In this document: one piece after another, positions 1-7,495 of the stretch | How the letters are laid out: every line of letters begins with the position of its first letter | Position numbering within the stretch: position 1 is the stretch's first letter | Origin: Neisseriaceae bacterium | GTDB lineage: Bacteria; Pseudomonadota; Gammaproteobacteria; Burkholderiales; Neisseriaceae | Direction of reading: 5' to 3' | NCBI GenBank assembly: GCA_017991555.1 | Contig: JAGOQM010000006.1 | Span: 62,001-126,000, forward strand | DNA: 64,000 nucleotides | Made by a program: the position numbers and the translations under genes | The notes under the pieces: generated by a model | The model's database searches: none | What the model was told of the DNA's origin: nothing | The model's input: only the letters and a program-made list of their open reading frames with translations

Positions 1-300
1 CACAAGGGCGTCGCCCTCTACAGTGCCAGCAAAGCGGCCCTAGACGGCCTGACCCGCAGCCTGGCCCGAGAACTTGGCCCCGCCAACATCCGCATCAACG
101 CCCTCGCGCCAGGCTTCTTCGAAACCGATTTGGTGGCCTACTTATCCCCCGAACGGCGCCAGCAAATACGCAAACGTACGCCCCTAAATCGGCTGGGCCA
201 ATTGGCTGATGTAAGCCAGCTGGCCCAGTTTATGTGTTCCGATGCGGCCAGCTTTCTCACTGGCCAAACCATTGTGCTTGACGGAGGTATGACATGTTAA
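1..300 (+). CDS. Short-chain dehydrogenase/reductase, FabG-like (5' truncated by window edge)
   Basis: The last 99 codons of an SDR-family oxidoreductase are present and the start lies outside the window. The catalytic Y-x-x-x-K is visible as YSASK at residues 7-11 of the fragment. The usual APGFFETDL segment follows, and the C-terminus carries the family-typical TGQTIVLDGGM. FabG-like members reduce 3-ketoacyl groups on acyl carrier proteins with NADPH. Its end overlaps the start of the next gene, an ACP-like protein, by 7 nt, so the two are probably translationally coupled. This favours a ketoacyl-ACP reductase role, but the cofactor-binding half is not visible and substrate assignment is inference. 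Confidence 0.85.
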   Translation, partial: HKGVALYSASKAALDGLTRSLARELGPANIRINALAPGFFETDLVAYLSPERRQQIRKRTPLNRLGQLADVSQLAQFMCSDAASFLTGQTIVLDGGMTC

Positions 301-581
301 AAACCCGCGAAACAATTCAGTACGCCATCATCAAAGAAGTCCTATTTTTATACGCTCAAAATGCCCTCGATGAGGAAGAGGCAGCAGGCTTAACCATTAC
401 GCTCGAGACGCACCTAACCCATGATTTGGCTTTTTCATCGCTAATGCTGGCCCGTTTGGTCATGATGCTCAATAGCCTCTTACAGGCGCAACCCTTTGCC
501 CAAACACACCGGTTTTCCGACATCCACACCATCCAAAACCTAGTCGATGCTTATCACGCACCCGACCAGCCCCAGCCGTAG
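294..581 (+). CDS. Small acyl/peptidyl carrier-like protein with altered DSL motif
   Basis: This 95-residue acidic protein has the size and helical pattern of an acyl carrier protein. The region HDLAFSSLMLARLV (residues 43-56) aligns with the helix II motif D-x-x-x-D-S-L of ACPs, with Ser49 as the candidate phosphopantetheine site. The preceding Asp is replaced by Ser (SSL instead of DSL). The start is well supported: GGAGG at 283-287 lies six bases before the ATG, inside the end of the reductase gene. Its neighbours (reductase, AvrD-like enzyme and a nearby phosphopantetheinyl transferase) support a dedicated carrier. Sequence similarity is weak enough that another small helical protein cannot be excluded. 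Confidence 0.62.
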   Translation: MLKTRETIQYAIIKEVLFLYAQNALDEEEAAGLTITLETHLTHDLAFSSLMLARLVMMLNSLLQAQPFAQTHRFSDIHTIQNLVDAYHAPDQPQP

Positions 582-589
582 GAGACCGT

Positions 590-1627
590 ATGAAACAACC
601 TTTTGCTTGTGCCTCCATTGAAGACTATCTGGGCAAGGCCGAACATCGCTTTTTTGGTTTAGGCTACCGCCGTGTTTTTTACGATGCGCGTGATTTAAGC
701 CTCAGCCTACACCCCGACTCGACGCGCCAACGTGGCCTAACGGCGCGAATTTCGATTACTTACCCACATGATTGGTCTTTAAAAAAAGGGGATGATTTAC
801 GGCCACACCTCAGCAGCGTCGACATGCTGATTTTATGCCCTCAATTTTGTGAGGTTTTTCTCACCCATGCCTTAGATTTAAATGAGGTTGCCCGCCAGAA
901 GCTGTGGCTTAAAAGCATTAAGTTAAAACCAGGGCTGAGCGCCCAAGAAGACTTAACCAATTTAGACGTGACGCTCACCCTTGTGCGCACCACCAAGTCG
1001 CCCAATCGGGCAGACCGATCTCTCTCGGTGTTTAATTGCCACATTGCCAAGATGCAAGCCCGCTGTGAAATAGAACACCCCAACGGCGCCTTCAAAACCA
1101 ACGACGCCCACTACGCCACCCCAGCAACACTGTTGGGCACCGAAGCAGACCGCTATTACGGCGCCGCCTTTAAAAACCGCGGCCAGCACATCACCGACGT
1201 CACCCACCAAGACAGCCCCACCCTCAGCGCCACGGCCACGCTCCAGCTGCCGCTTAGCCAGCCTTATCTGGCACAACGCGGCCTCGAGGGCGCCTATCAA
1301 CCACAGGCAACCTACGTTGATTGCTTCGTCACCCACCTCCAGCTGGCCCAAACCCTCATGTACGAGCTGGATGGCATTACCCGTGCCAACAGCGAAACCC
1401 TCTGGATGTTGCGCACCGAAATCAGCACCCCACACCCGTTTAGGCCCTTAACCGACACGGCCATCGCCGTAGCCACCATTACCGACAGCCAACGCCTACA
1501 GGTAGAGGCCGACAGCTGGCGTTACATTGACATCGAAGGCGGCGTGGCAGACATTCAGATCAAATGTTCGCTCGGCCACAAAATCCCCCCCCAGCCCCCA
1601 ACCCATCCTTTAAGGAGCATTCCATGA
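590..1627 (+). CDS. AvrD-like protein (syringolide-synthesis family)
   Basis: This 345-residue soluble protein has no signal peptide. From memory of the family I recognise AvrD hallmarks: an N-terminal block YLG..(E)HRFFGLGYRRV (about residues 14-29) and a second block YPHDWSLKK followed by LRPHLSSVDMLIL (about 58-82). AvrD from Pseudomonas syringae directs production of syringolides, acyl-sugar compounds thought to arise from a beta-ketoacyl chain and a pentulose. It is usually about 310 residues; this one is slightly longer because of a Pro-rich tail. It starts eight bases after the ACP-like gene and its stop overlaps the next start (ATGA). An AfsA-like hotdog protein was considered as an alternative. 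Function here is inferred. Confidence 0.6.
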   Translation: MKQPFACASIEDYLGKAEHRFFGLGYRRVFYDARDLSLSLHPDSTRQRGLTARISITYPHDWSLKKGDDLRPHLSSVDMLILCPQFCEVFLTHALDLNEVARQKLWLKSIKLKPGLSAQEDLTNLDVTLTLVRTTKSPNRADRSLSVFNCHIAKMQARCEIEHPNGAFKTNDAHYATPATLLGTEADRYYGAAFKNRGQHITDVTHQDSPTLSATATLQLPLSQPYLAQRGLEGAYQPQATYVDCFVTHLQLAQTLMYELDGITRANSETLWMLRTEISTPHPFRPLTDTAIAVATITDSQRLQVEADSWRYIDIEGGVADIQIKCSLGHKIPPQPPTHPLRSIP

Positions 1628-2331
1628 AGCTCGCCATCTCAGGCACTTACTCTTCCGGCAAAACCCGCACCGTGATGGCGTTGTCTCACCTCACCGGCAT
1701 CCCCAGAAGCCTGGCCCAAACCATGCGAGAAATCATGCCCAGCGCCGTACCGGGCAAAACATTGGCCCAATGCACGCCGGCTGAATTTATTCAGCTGATG
1801 GTGCTGCGCCACTGTGGTCGTGCCGTCAACGAAGCCATGGCCGACACCGACCTCATTTCGGATGGGTCTTCTTTACAAGAGTGGCTGTACGGCGCAGGCC
1901 GCATCAAATATGGCATGGACCCAAACCAAGCGGGCCACATGCCCGAAATCCCCCGCGATCAGCTCAGCCCCGAAATGCTGTTCTTCGAAGACGTCATTGA
2001 ATGCCTAGGGCACAGCATTCGCCAGCACGTGCAGTCCACCTTTGATGGGTTTATCCACCTTAAAAATGAGCTCCCCATTCATGCCGATAGCCACCGCCCT
2101 ATGAATTCGAGCTTTCGTGACTATTGCGATCGCAGCATGTTGGAAATTTTGGCCGCTCTTAACATCCGGCACTATGTGATTCAAGGCAGCATCGCCGAAC
2201 GACTGACCCAAATCACCACCTGCTTTGACCTGCCCCAATGCATGAGCATCGAAGACGCCATTGCGGCGGCCAATCATGACTATGCCCAGCTTGACCTTCG
2301 GCTAGAGCTGGCTCGCGCTCAGCGCAGCTAA
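1624..2331 (+). CDS. P-loop ATPase/kinase-like protein (NadR-kinase/AAA_28 type)
   Basis: This 235-residue protein opens with a Walker A motif, GTYSSGKT (residues 7-14), immediately after the first beta strand. A short acidic motif LISDGSSLQEW around Asp80 sits where NadR-like nucleoside kinases carry their catalytic/DRS-type motif. I chose ATG 1624 because AAGGAG lies just upstream and the start overlaps the AvrD-like stop by four bases. An upstream in-frame start would overlap the previous gene by about 60 bases. The overall type (small P-loop kinase) is clear but the substrate is not. In this operon a sugar, nucleotide or acyl intermediate could be phosphorylated; that is inference. Confidence 0.7.
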   Translation: MKLAISGTYSSGKTRTVMALSHLTGIPRSLAQTMREIMPSAVPGKTLAQCTPAEFIQLMVLRHCGRAVNEAMADTDLISDGSSLQEWLYGAGRIKYGMDPNQAGHMPEIPRDQLSPEMLFFEDVIECLGHSIRQHVQSTFDGFIHLKNELPIHADSHRPMNSSFRDYCDRSMLEILAALNIRHYVIQGSIAERLTQITTCFDLPQCMSIEDAIAAANHDYAQLDLRLELARAQRS

Positions 2332-2364
2332 CTCAACGTACCGTCACCGCCGCGCCATCGATGC

Positions 2365-3048
2365 CTATACGGCCACGATGGTGCGGCGACTCACCTCAGG
2401 GGTACATAAGGCCACCTGCCAGTCACCAACCTGAGCATAAGACAGCCGCCACACCGTGTCGGCTAACGGCCCGGTGCCCACAGACACCACCCCCTCCACC
2501 CGCCTGCCCTGATGCACCAACATATTCAAGGGCAGCGCCACCTGAGCTAAATCCATAGCAAAGCCCAACCCCAGCGCCTTGATCACGCTTTCTTTCAACA
2601 CCCAGATTTTGCCGAACAGCCGCCAGCGTTCAGCCACGGCGCACTGTGCTAGGTGCGCCCGCTCCACCGCATTAAAAAACTGCTGCGCCAACGCCAGTAA
2701 AGCCTCGTACGACAGCGTCGACGCCTGCGGTGCGCGCTCCCAGTCGACGCCGACTTGGCCTTGATGAGACACCGCCAACAGCAGGCCACCCGCACTGTAA
2801 GATTGGTTAAACTCAAGCTCCGGCGCGCCCAATAGGTGTTTTTTGCCCTGGGCATTGTAGCCAAACCGTAAGGCCGCCGGCGCCACGCCCGTGGCCTTAC
2901 TTAAAATATGGCGCCGTGCCACATAGGCAGTCATCGTTTTGGACCGTACTGCCGCCGGCTTACGCCGCACCAACGCCCATTCCTCGGCACTCAAACACTG
3001 ATTGGCCGACGCCGAATACGCGTGTTTTAAATCCACCCACCACAACAC
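2365..3048 (-). CDS. Sfp/EntD-type 4'-phosphopantetheinyl transferase
   Basis: The protein transfers phosphopantetheine from CoA to a carrier-protein serine. The visible family motifs are GVDWER (residues 100-105 from the chosen start; Asp102 and Glu104 are the Mg ligands) and WVLKESVIKALG (149-160; Lys152, Glu153, Lys157). The usual FNxSH motif is FNQSY. The start is uncertain. The frame stays open to a GTG at 3198, but that part overlaps the regulator gene and reads as an Arg-rich shadow, so I prefer GTG 3048, just before a WWVDL segment typical of Sfp N-termini. That gives 227 residues. It converges on the ACP/AvrD-like operon with a 33-base gap and is a plausible activator of that ACP. 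Confidence 0.85.
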   Translation of the reverse strand: MLWWVDLKHAYSASANQCLSAEEWALVRRKPAAVRSKTMTAYVARRHILSKATGVAPAALRFGYNAQGKKHLLGAPELEFNQSYSAGGLLLAVSHQGQVGVDWERAPQASTLSYEALLALAQQFFNAVERAHLAQCAVAERWRLFGKIWVLKESVIKALGLGFAMDLAQVALPLNMLVHQGRRVEGVVSVGTGPLADTVWRLSYAQVGDWQVALCTPEVSRRTIVAV

Positions 3049-3103
3049 ACAGCCCCGATGAGCGCCCAAGCGCCGCACTGGCCCGGCCCGCGAGGCTGAG
3101 GCA

Positions 3104-3784
3104 TTAGGGCGTGGCACCGACGCCCCCGTTAAAGCACAGTAACGTGATGTGTTGGTGGCCCAAACACTTTTGCGAACCGGCCTGAATAAGTTGCTCACAC
3201 AGGCCGACGTCTTGACGCCAGAGGGCGTCCATCAACCTCAGATAATGCTGGTGGTAGTAAGCCAGCTGTTGCTCATGCCCAATAAAGGTGTACCAAACGT
3301 AACCGCAACGCGCCATACAGTTCTGATAAATCCGTTTTAATTCATCATGTGCCACCTGTTCAAAGATTAAGCTGAATAAGCCTTTATCCACCTCGATCAG
3401 CTTGTTTTTCTGCTGCGAAATCGTCCGATCAAGGCACGACCACACCGTCCGCTCCTGCTGTATAAAGTCATACATCACCGCATCAGGGCGGGATAAATAA
3501 AAACGCACGGCCCAAACCAACAGTACCTCACGCAAAATAATGAGCTCCCGCTGCTCTTGTTCGCGCATCTCCCGCACAAAAAAGCCCCGATTGTGTCCCT
3601 TAACCACCAACCTCTCATTCAGCAAGCGGTTAAGCGCTTCTCGAATGGGTGTGGCACTCACGTTCAAGCTAAGAGACAGCGCCGTAATGAACAGCTGCTC
3701 ATTCGGTTTGATTTCGTGCTCGATGATCATTTGCCGCAGCCGACCATAGGCCCGCTCTACATAATTGTGTTTCGTCTCACTCAT
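3104..3784 (-). CDS. GntR-family transcriptional regulator, FCD/FadR-like
   Basis: The N-terminal winged helix (about residues 8-70) shows the GntR signature: YGRLRQMI, an LS-LNVSATPIREAL recognition helix, L..E.L, and a wing ending GFFVRE. The remaining roughly 150 residues are helical like FCD/FadR ligand-binding domains, though the metal-ligand pattern is not clear. I prefer ATG 3784 because GGGAG lies eight bases upstream; ATG 3799 has no clear ribosome-binding site. It lies upstream of the phosphopantetheinyl transferase on the same strand (55-base gap to the chosen start) and may be co-transcribed with it. Control of the AvrD-like cluster is inference from position. Confidence 0.88.
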   Translation of the reverse strand: MSETKHNYVERAYGRLRQMIIEHEIKPNEQLFITALSLSLNVSATPIREALNRLLNERLVVKGHNRGFFVREMREQEQRELIILREVLLVWAVRFYLSRPDAVMYDFIQQERTVWSCLDRTISQQKNKLIEVDKGLFSLIFEQVAHDELKRIYQNCMARCGYVWYTFIGHEQQLAYYHQHYLRLMDALWRQDVGLCEQLIQAGSQKCLGHQHITLLCFNGGVGATP

Positions 3785-3799
3785 CAGCACACTCCCCAT

Positions 3800-4264
3800 A
3801 AACCGAAGATCAATGCTGGCCTAGGCTCTAAAATCCCTGACACCAGCCCCTAAAAAAGCAAACCACCCATATAATTGAATTCATGAGCCCCTCTCTCACA
3901 CCCTACGCCACTCATCCTAGCCTGACCGGCTTGAGTTTGACGGAAGAGCAACACGCCCATGCGGGCCAAACCAATCCAACTTACCTCGCATGTATACGTC
4001 ATAATCAGTATAGGCTAATTACTTTAATTCGGATACCGCCAATCCCAGCAAATGCACAGCCTTAGGCATCAAACCCCAAGATGCCTACCTTAAAATTAGG
4101 GTCGCCGCGCCAACACGCTGGCTGCGACCAAACCGGCTGATACCCTGATGTCGCTAGGCCACCGTGGCCCCGCCATAACCTGCACATCAGGGCCGATGGA
4201 TTGAACTTTTGCTTCCTTAATCATTCTATAAAACAAATGATTACTTAAATTATAGGATAACGCG
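3800..4264. other. 465-base intergenic region without a convincing gene
   Basis: This divergent region lies between the GntR-type gene (minus) and the DoxX gene (plus). It holds a TATAAT at 3870-3875, a symmetrical GTATAC inside TGTATACG near 3991-3998, and the promoter/inverted repeat listed separately at 4201-4243. GTATAC cores occur in operators of several GntR/FCD regulators, so 3991-3998 could be an autoregulatory site. A 60-codon frame from 3883 has no ribosome-binding site and no recognisable content, and I do not call it. Confidence 0.4.
4201..4243 (+). promoter_or_regulatory. Candidate promoter with 26-bp operator-like inverted repeat upstream of the DoxX gene
   Basis: TTGAAC at 4201-4206 and TCTATA at 4225-4230 (spacer 18) form a plausible promoter. 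Over the -10 box lies a perfect inverted repeat: TAATCATT (4218-4225) and AATGATTA (4236-4243), separated by ten bases. The symmetry and placement fit a site for a dimeric repressor. No candidate regulator can be assigned from sequence alone. Confidence 0.45.
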
Positions 4265-4750
4265 ATGCACCCAACCCTACGGCGCCTCATGGCCACACAT
4301 ACCCAAGCCGCATTTTTACCCTTGGCCGGCAGCCGTATCGCGCTGGGCCTATTTTTTTTCTCTTCCGGCTTTAACAAGCTGTTTTTACCCGCCAGCCAGC
4401 GCCTCATGCTAGACACCATGATTGAGGCCGGCATACCCGCCCCCGAAATCATGGCCGTATTCGTGGCCGCAGTTGAGGCCATTGTCGGCTTGCTATTGGC
4501 CATCGGCCTGGTCACTCGCTTAGGGGCACTGCCCTTATTGGCGATTTGCTTGGTGGCTTTGGCCACGGTGGGGCTGAGCCAAATTCCGCCCAACCTCGGC
4601 CCCCTTACCTGGTTTAGTTGGCTCATGTACCTGCCCGAAACCCCCTACATCTTCATGCTGTTGCTCATCCTAACCTTGGGCGCAGGCCCGCTGTCGGCCG
4701 ATGCCGCTTTGGCACGACGCTGGCCAATCAACCCTGGCCCACGCGCCTAA
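4265..4750 (+). CDS. DoxX-family membrane protein
   Basis: This 161-residue integral membrane protein has four hydrophobic segments (about 18-36, 60-80, 85-105 and 125-145). The N-terminal GSRIALGLFFFSSGFNKL is the DoxX signature: an early helix followed by a G-x-x-K/L block. A second helix, VEAIVGLLLAIGL, is also typical. DoxX proteins are small inner-membrane proteins linked in some bacteria to quinone or thiosulfate oxidation and to oxidative-stress responses; the role here is unknown. An AGGA sits eight bases before the ATG. It appears monocistronic, with a 112-base gap to the next gene. Confidence 0.85.
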   Translation: MHPTLRRLMATHTQAAFLPLAGSRIALGLFFFSSGFNKLFLPASQRLMLDTMIEAGIPAPEIMAVFVAAVEAIVGLLLAIGLVTRLGALPLLAICLVALATVGLSQIPPNLGPLTWFSWLMYLPETPYIFMLLLILTLGAGPLSADAALARRWPINPGPRA

Positions 4751-4862
4751 ACCAACGTGCCATAACAACGCACCGATGACCAACGCCTCCAGGCACCAAA
4801 CAGGAAAGCGCTGGCGGCCTAATTATGTTATCGTTTCTGCCAGACTGAAGACTTGAGACACC

Positions 4863-6026
4863 ATGGATCCCAGACCAGATTATTTTGCCCCCATTCAAGC
4901 GCTGCTTGAGTTTGACGACTTAAGCAAGCTCAGCAAACGCCTCATCGACTTAACCCTAGACACCGATGACGTGGCCCAATACCAACAAACGGTCGCGCTA
5001 CTGGACTGGTTAGACAGCGTCGATGCGGCGGACCCAAACCTTAAGCCGCGCTTGGCAGAACGACTTGCGCAGCTAACCGCCTATCTCTTGGCGCAACCCG
5101 AGCCGGCGCCTAGCCAAACTTTAATCAGCGCCGAAGCGCTCACCCACCAATACGGCACCCAACAGCGCCCGTTTCGTCTGGGGCCCATCAGCTTTAGCCT
5201 CAACGCTGGCCAAGTCGTTGGCTTAGTCGGTGAAAATGGCAACGGCAAAACCACGCTGCTGCGGGTGTTGTGTGGCGAGCTACAGCTGTCTTCTGGTCGC
5301 CTCACCCACCACACCCCTCACAAAAGCCCCTATGAGCTACGCAGCAAGCTGATTTACATCGCCCAACGCACGCCCACTTGGAAAGGCTCTTTAATCGACA
5401 ACCTGTCGTATACCGCCAGCCTATATGGCTGCACCGGCACCAAAAACACCCTGTTTGTCGCCTTAGTGGTGGCGCGCATGGGCTTACGCCCCTACCGTCA
5501 ACACCGCTGGGCCGACCTGTCTTCGGGCTACAAAATGCGCTTTGAGCTGGCGCGCGCGCTGCTGTCGCAGCCACGGCTGTTGTTTATTGACGAGCCCTTG
5601 GCCAACCTCGACATTTTGGCGCAGCAAACCGTGCTCGATGACTTTAAAGACATGACCCATTCGCCCTTCCGCCCCATGGCCTTGATGCTCAGCTCACAGC
5701 AGCTGTATGAGGTCGAACGCACCGCCGATTTCGTGCTGTTTTTAAAGCAGGGGCAAATGGATCACAGCACCCAACACGCCGACCCAACGGCGCCGCAGCC
5801 ATTCATCGTGGAGTTGGACAGCCCTTGGTCGCAAGACCAGCTACAGCAGGCCTTAAGCCCCTTAGGCCTGGCCCACATCCAAAAAAATGGCGGCACCTAT
5901 GTGTGCCAATTCCCAGACAGCACTGATGCCTATGCCTTTTTGCAGCTAGTCGTTCAGGCACGCATTCCTGTGACCAGCTATCGCGACATTTCCCACTCAA
6001 CCCGCCGTTTCTTTTTGAACGCCTGA
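4863..6026 (+). CDS. ABC transporter ATP-binding protein with N-terminal extension
   Basis: This is a nucleotide-binding subunit of an ABC exporter. Walker A is GENGNGKT (residues 123-130), the signature is LSSGY (219-223) and Walker B is LLFIDEP (239-245) followed by LANLD. About 90 residues precede the ABC domain and are helical and acidic, which is unusual for a stand-alone ATPase. The C-terminus (about 310-387) adds a small alpha/beta region. The downstream membrane protein begins eight bases after the stop and is the likely permease partner. The substrate is unknown. The ribosome-binding site before the ATG is weak (TTGAGA). Confidence 0.88.
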   Translation: MDPRPDYFAPIQALLEFDDLSKLSKRLIDLTLDTDDVAQYQQTVALLDWLDSVDAADPNLKPRLAERLAQLTAYLLAQPEPAPSQTLISAEALTHQYGTQQRPFRLGPISFSLNAGQVVGLVGENGNGKTTLLRVLCGELQLSSGRLTHHTPHKSPYELRSKLIYIAQRTPTWKGSLIDNLSYTASLYGCTGTKNTLFVALVVARMGLRPYRQHRWADLSSGYKMRFELARALLSQPRLLFIDEPLANLDILAQQTVLDDFKDMTHSPFRPMALMLSSQQLYEVERTADFVLFLKQGQMDHSTQHADPTAPQPFIVELDSPWSQDQLQQALSPLGLAHIQKNGGTYVCQFPDSTDAYAFLQLVVQARIPVTSYRDISHSTRRFFLNA

Positions 6027-6034
6027 AGACGACC

Positions 6035-7429
6035 ATGATTGCACACCTGACTACGGCCCTGCGCCAACGCTTCCCCATGTTGTGGAACATTCGCATCGTG
6101 CCCATGACCCTCATCATTTTGGGCCTGTATGCTTTTTTATTCACCCTCGGCTTTTTGTTTCAGGGCAACACCCTGGAGCACATTGAGTCCAACAGTCCCA
6201 GCATTTACTTTTTGGCCTTCATCAGCGGCCTATTGGTCTTCATCGGCTGGCTCATGGTGTACAGCCGCAACAACGGCTTTCGCTTTTTTGCCCCCCGCAG
6301 CGTAGGGCAACTCTGGGGCGAATGGGCCATCGTCCTATTCATCACCAGCAGCCTATGCGCCCTGCCGCTGGCCTACACCGCCGGTGCCATCAGCCGTATT
6401 CACGGCGGCAGCAACGTGGCCGAGGCACAAAAAAACCGCCTCCTTCTCGATGCGATCCAAATCCTCATGCCCTATGACATCGAGCCCTATCGCTACGTTT
6501 CCGGCCAACACCAGCCGTTGCCCATCCCCAGCACCCTGACGCTACAGCCCAAAACGCTGCCCATGGATGACTACGCCGTGCGCGCCAATGCTGGCCCCAA
6601 TGATCAGCTCATCATCACCGGCTATAAGGGCACGTCGCTGCTGTTTTTCCATCACCTCGACAGCAACAACCCCCTGACGGTCAGCCAACAACAGCTGCTC
6701 ACTTGGCTACGCAACGGCCAAAGCGAGCCGATTCTGGCCCTCATGCACGATTACCAGCAGCTGCTACAGACCCACCAACGCCACATGAGCCGCAGCCCTG
6801 AGGCCTGGTGGGCCAGCCTCAACCAGCCCCCGTTCTATATTCTGTCCGACGGCGATGACAACACGCCAGTACCCACCATCCGCCCAATGGACTATCAGGA
6901 GTACCGCGATTGGGAAGCGCTGTCAGAGCGCCAAAACGTCATCCTCGACCAAGATACCTATCGCTTCAACTGGCTGTGGCTACCGCTGAGCCTCGCGCTC
7001 TTCTGGGGCCTCATGCTGTCTTTGGCGGTGTTCTCCTTCCGCCTCAGTAGCGGCAAAACTTGGCTCAAAGCGGCCCTCTCTGCGGGCGTCTTATTATTGC
7101 TGTCTGGGTTTCTCAGCGCTTCTCACTCTGGCAATGGCACGTTCAGCTTCTTTTGGGTGGTGGTTTGGACAGGTACCCTCGCCTTCATGCTGTACCTGTG
7201 CCGCACTGGCCGCCCCAAAGGCCCTTCCACCATCGCCATGCACTTTTTATTTTGGCTGCCACCGTGGTTGCTGCTGGTGCTGTTTGACGCCATCAGCAAC
7301 AGCCGCGATGACGAGCTGTTTGAACCTTTTGGCCTCACCTACCTCAGCACCACTTGGCTGGTCATGTGCCTGCTGATGCCGTTCCTGATTGTGCTGGTGC
7401 GCCGTTGGAAGGCCTTACCCGAGGCCTAA
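6035..7429 (+). CDS. Multi-pass membrane protein, probable partner of the upstream ABC ATPase
   Basis: The 464-residue protein has hydrophobic segments at about 26-48, 63-81 and 98-118. A roughly 190-residue hydrophilic, presumably extracytoplasmic region follows. A C-terminal bundle is at about 312-333, 345-360, 366-385, 397-417 and 432-452. The topology fits an ABC-2-like permease with a large loop between the halves, but I see no family motif that names it. Spacing of eight bases to the ATPase gene indicates one operon, closed by the strong terminator just downstream. A non-permease membrane component is possible. Confidence 0.7.
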   Translation: MIAHLTTALRQRFPMLWNIRIVPMTLIILGLYAFLFTLGFLFQGNTLEHIESNSPSIYFLAFISGLLVFIGWLMVYSRNNGFRFFAPRSVGQLWGEWAIVLFITSSLCALPLAYTAGAISRIHGGSNVAEAQKNRLLLDAIQILMPYDIEPYRYVSGQHQPLPIPSTLTLQPKTLPMDDYAVRANAGPNDQLIITGYKGTSLLFFHHLDSNNPLTVSQQQLLTWLRNGQSEPILALMHDYQQLLQTHQRHMSRSPEAWWASLNQPPFYILSDGDDNTPVPTIRPMDYQEYRDWEALSERQNVILDQDTYRFNWLWLPLSLALFWGLMLSLAVFSFRLSSGKTWLKAALSAGVLLLLSGFLSASHSGNGTFSFFWVVVWTGTLAFMLYLCRTGRPKGPSTIAMHFLFWLPPWLLLVLFDAISNSRDDELFEPFGLTYLSTTWLVMCLLMPFLIVLVRRWKALPEA

Positions 7430-7444
7430 GTTAAGGCCACACAA

Positions 7445-7481
7445 AAAAACCGCCGCCTTAATCATTAAGGCGGCGGTTTTT
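7445..7481. terminator. Strong bidirectional rho-independent terminator
   Basis: A 17-base perfect stem (7445-7461 with 7065-offset partner 7465-7481) has loop TCA, a core CCGCCGCCTTAA, A's on the left and T's on the right. It separates the plus-strand ABC operon from the minus-strand tag gene and can stop transcription both ways. The right arm spans 7465-7481. Confidence 0.95.
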
Positions 7482-7495
7482 ATTCTCTGGTCACG

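Noticed and set aside
962..1435. 157-codon minus-strand frame opposite the AvrD-like gene
   Set aside because: Gly/Val-rich shadow composition and no ribosome-binding site. The plus-strand gene has family motifs and overlapping neighbours.
590..1627. AfsA-type gamma-butyrolactone synthase as identity of the 345-residue protein
   Set aside because: I see no duplicated hotdog motif of AfsA, whereas the YLG/RFFG and YPxDW/PHLSS blocks fit AvrD better. Kept only as an alternative.
3883..4065. 60-codon frame in the GntR-DoxX gap
   Set aside because: No ribosome-binding site, biased Pro/Thr/His composition, and it covers the regulatory region. It is better explained as non-coding.
4096..4626. Minus-strand frame opposite the DoxX gene
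   Set aside because: It is the reverse-strand shadow of a clear DoxX coding sequence; the product has no recognisable pattern.
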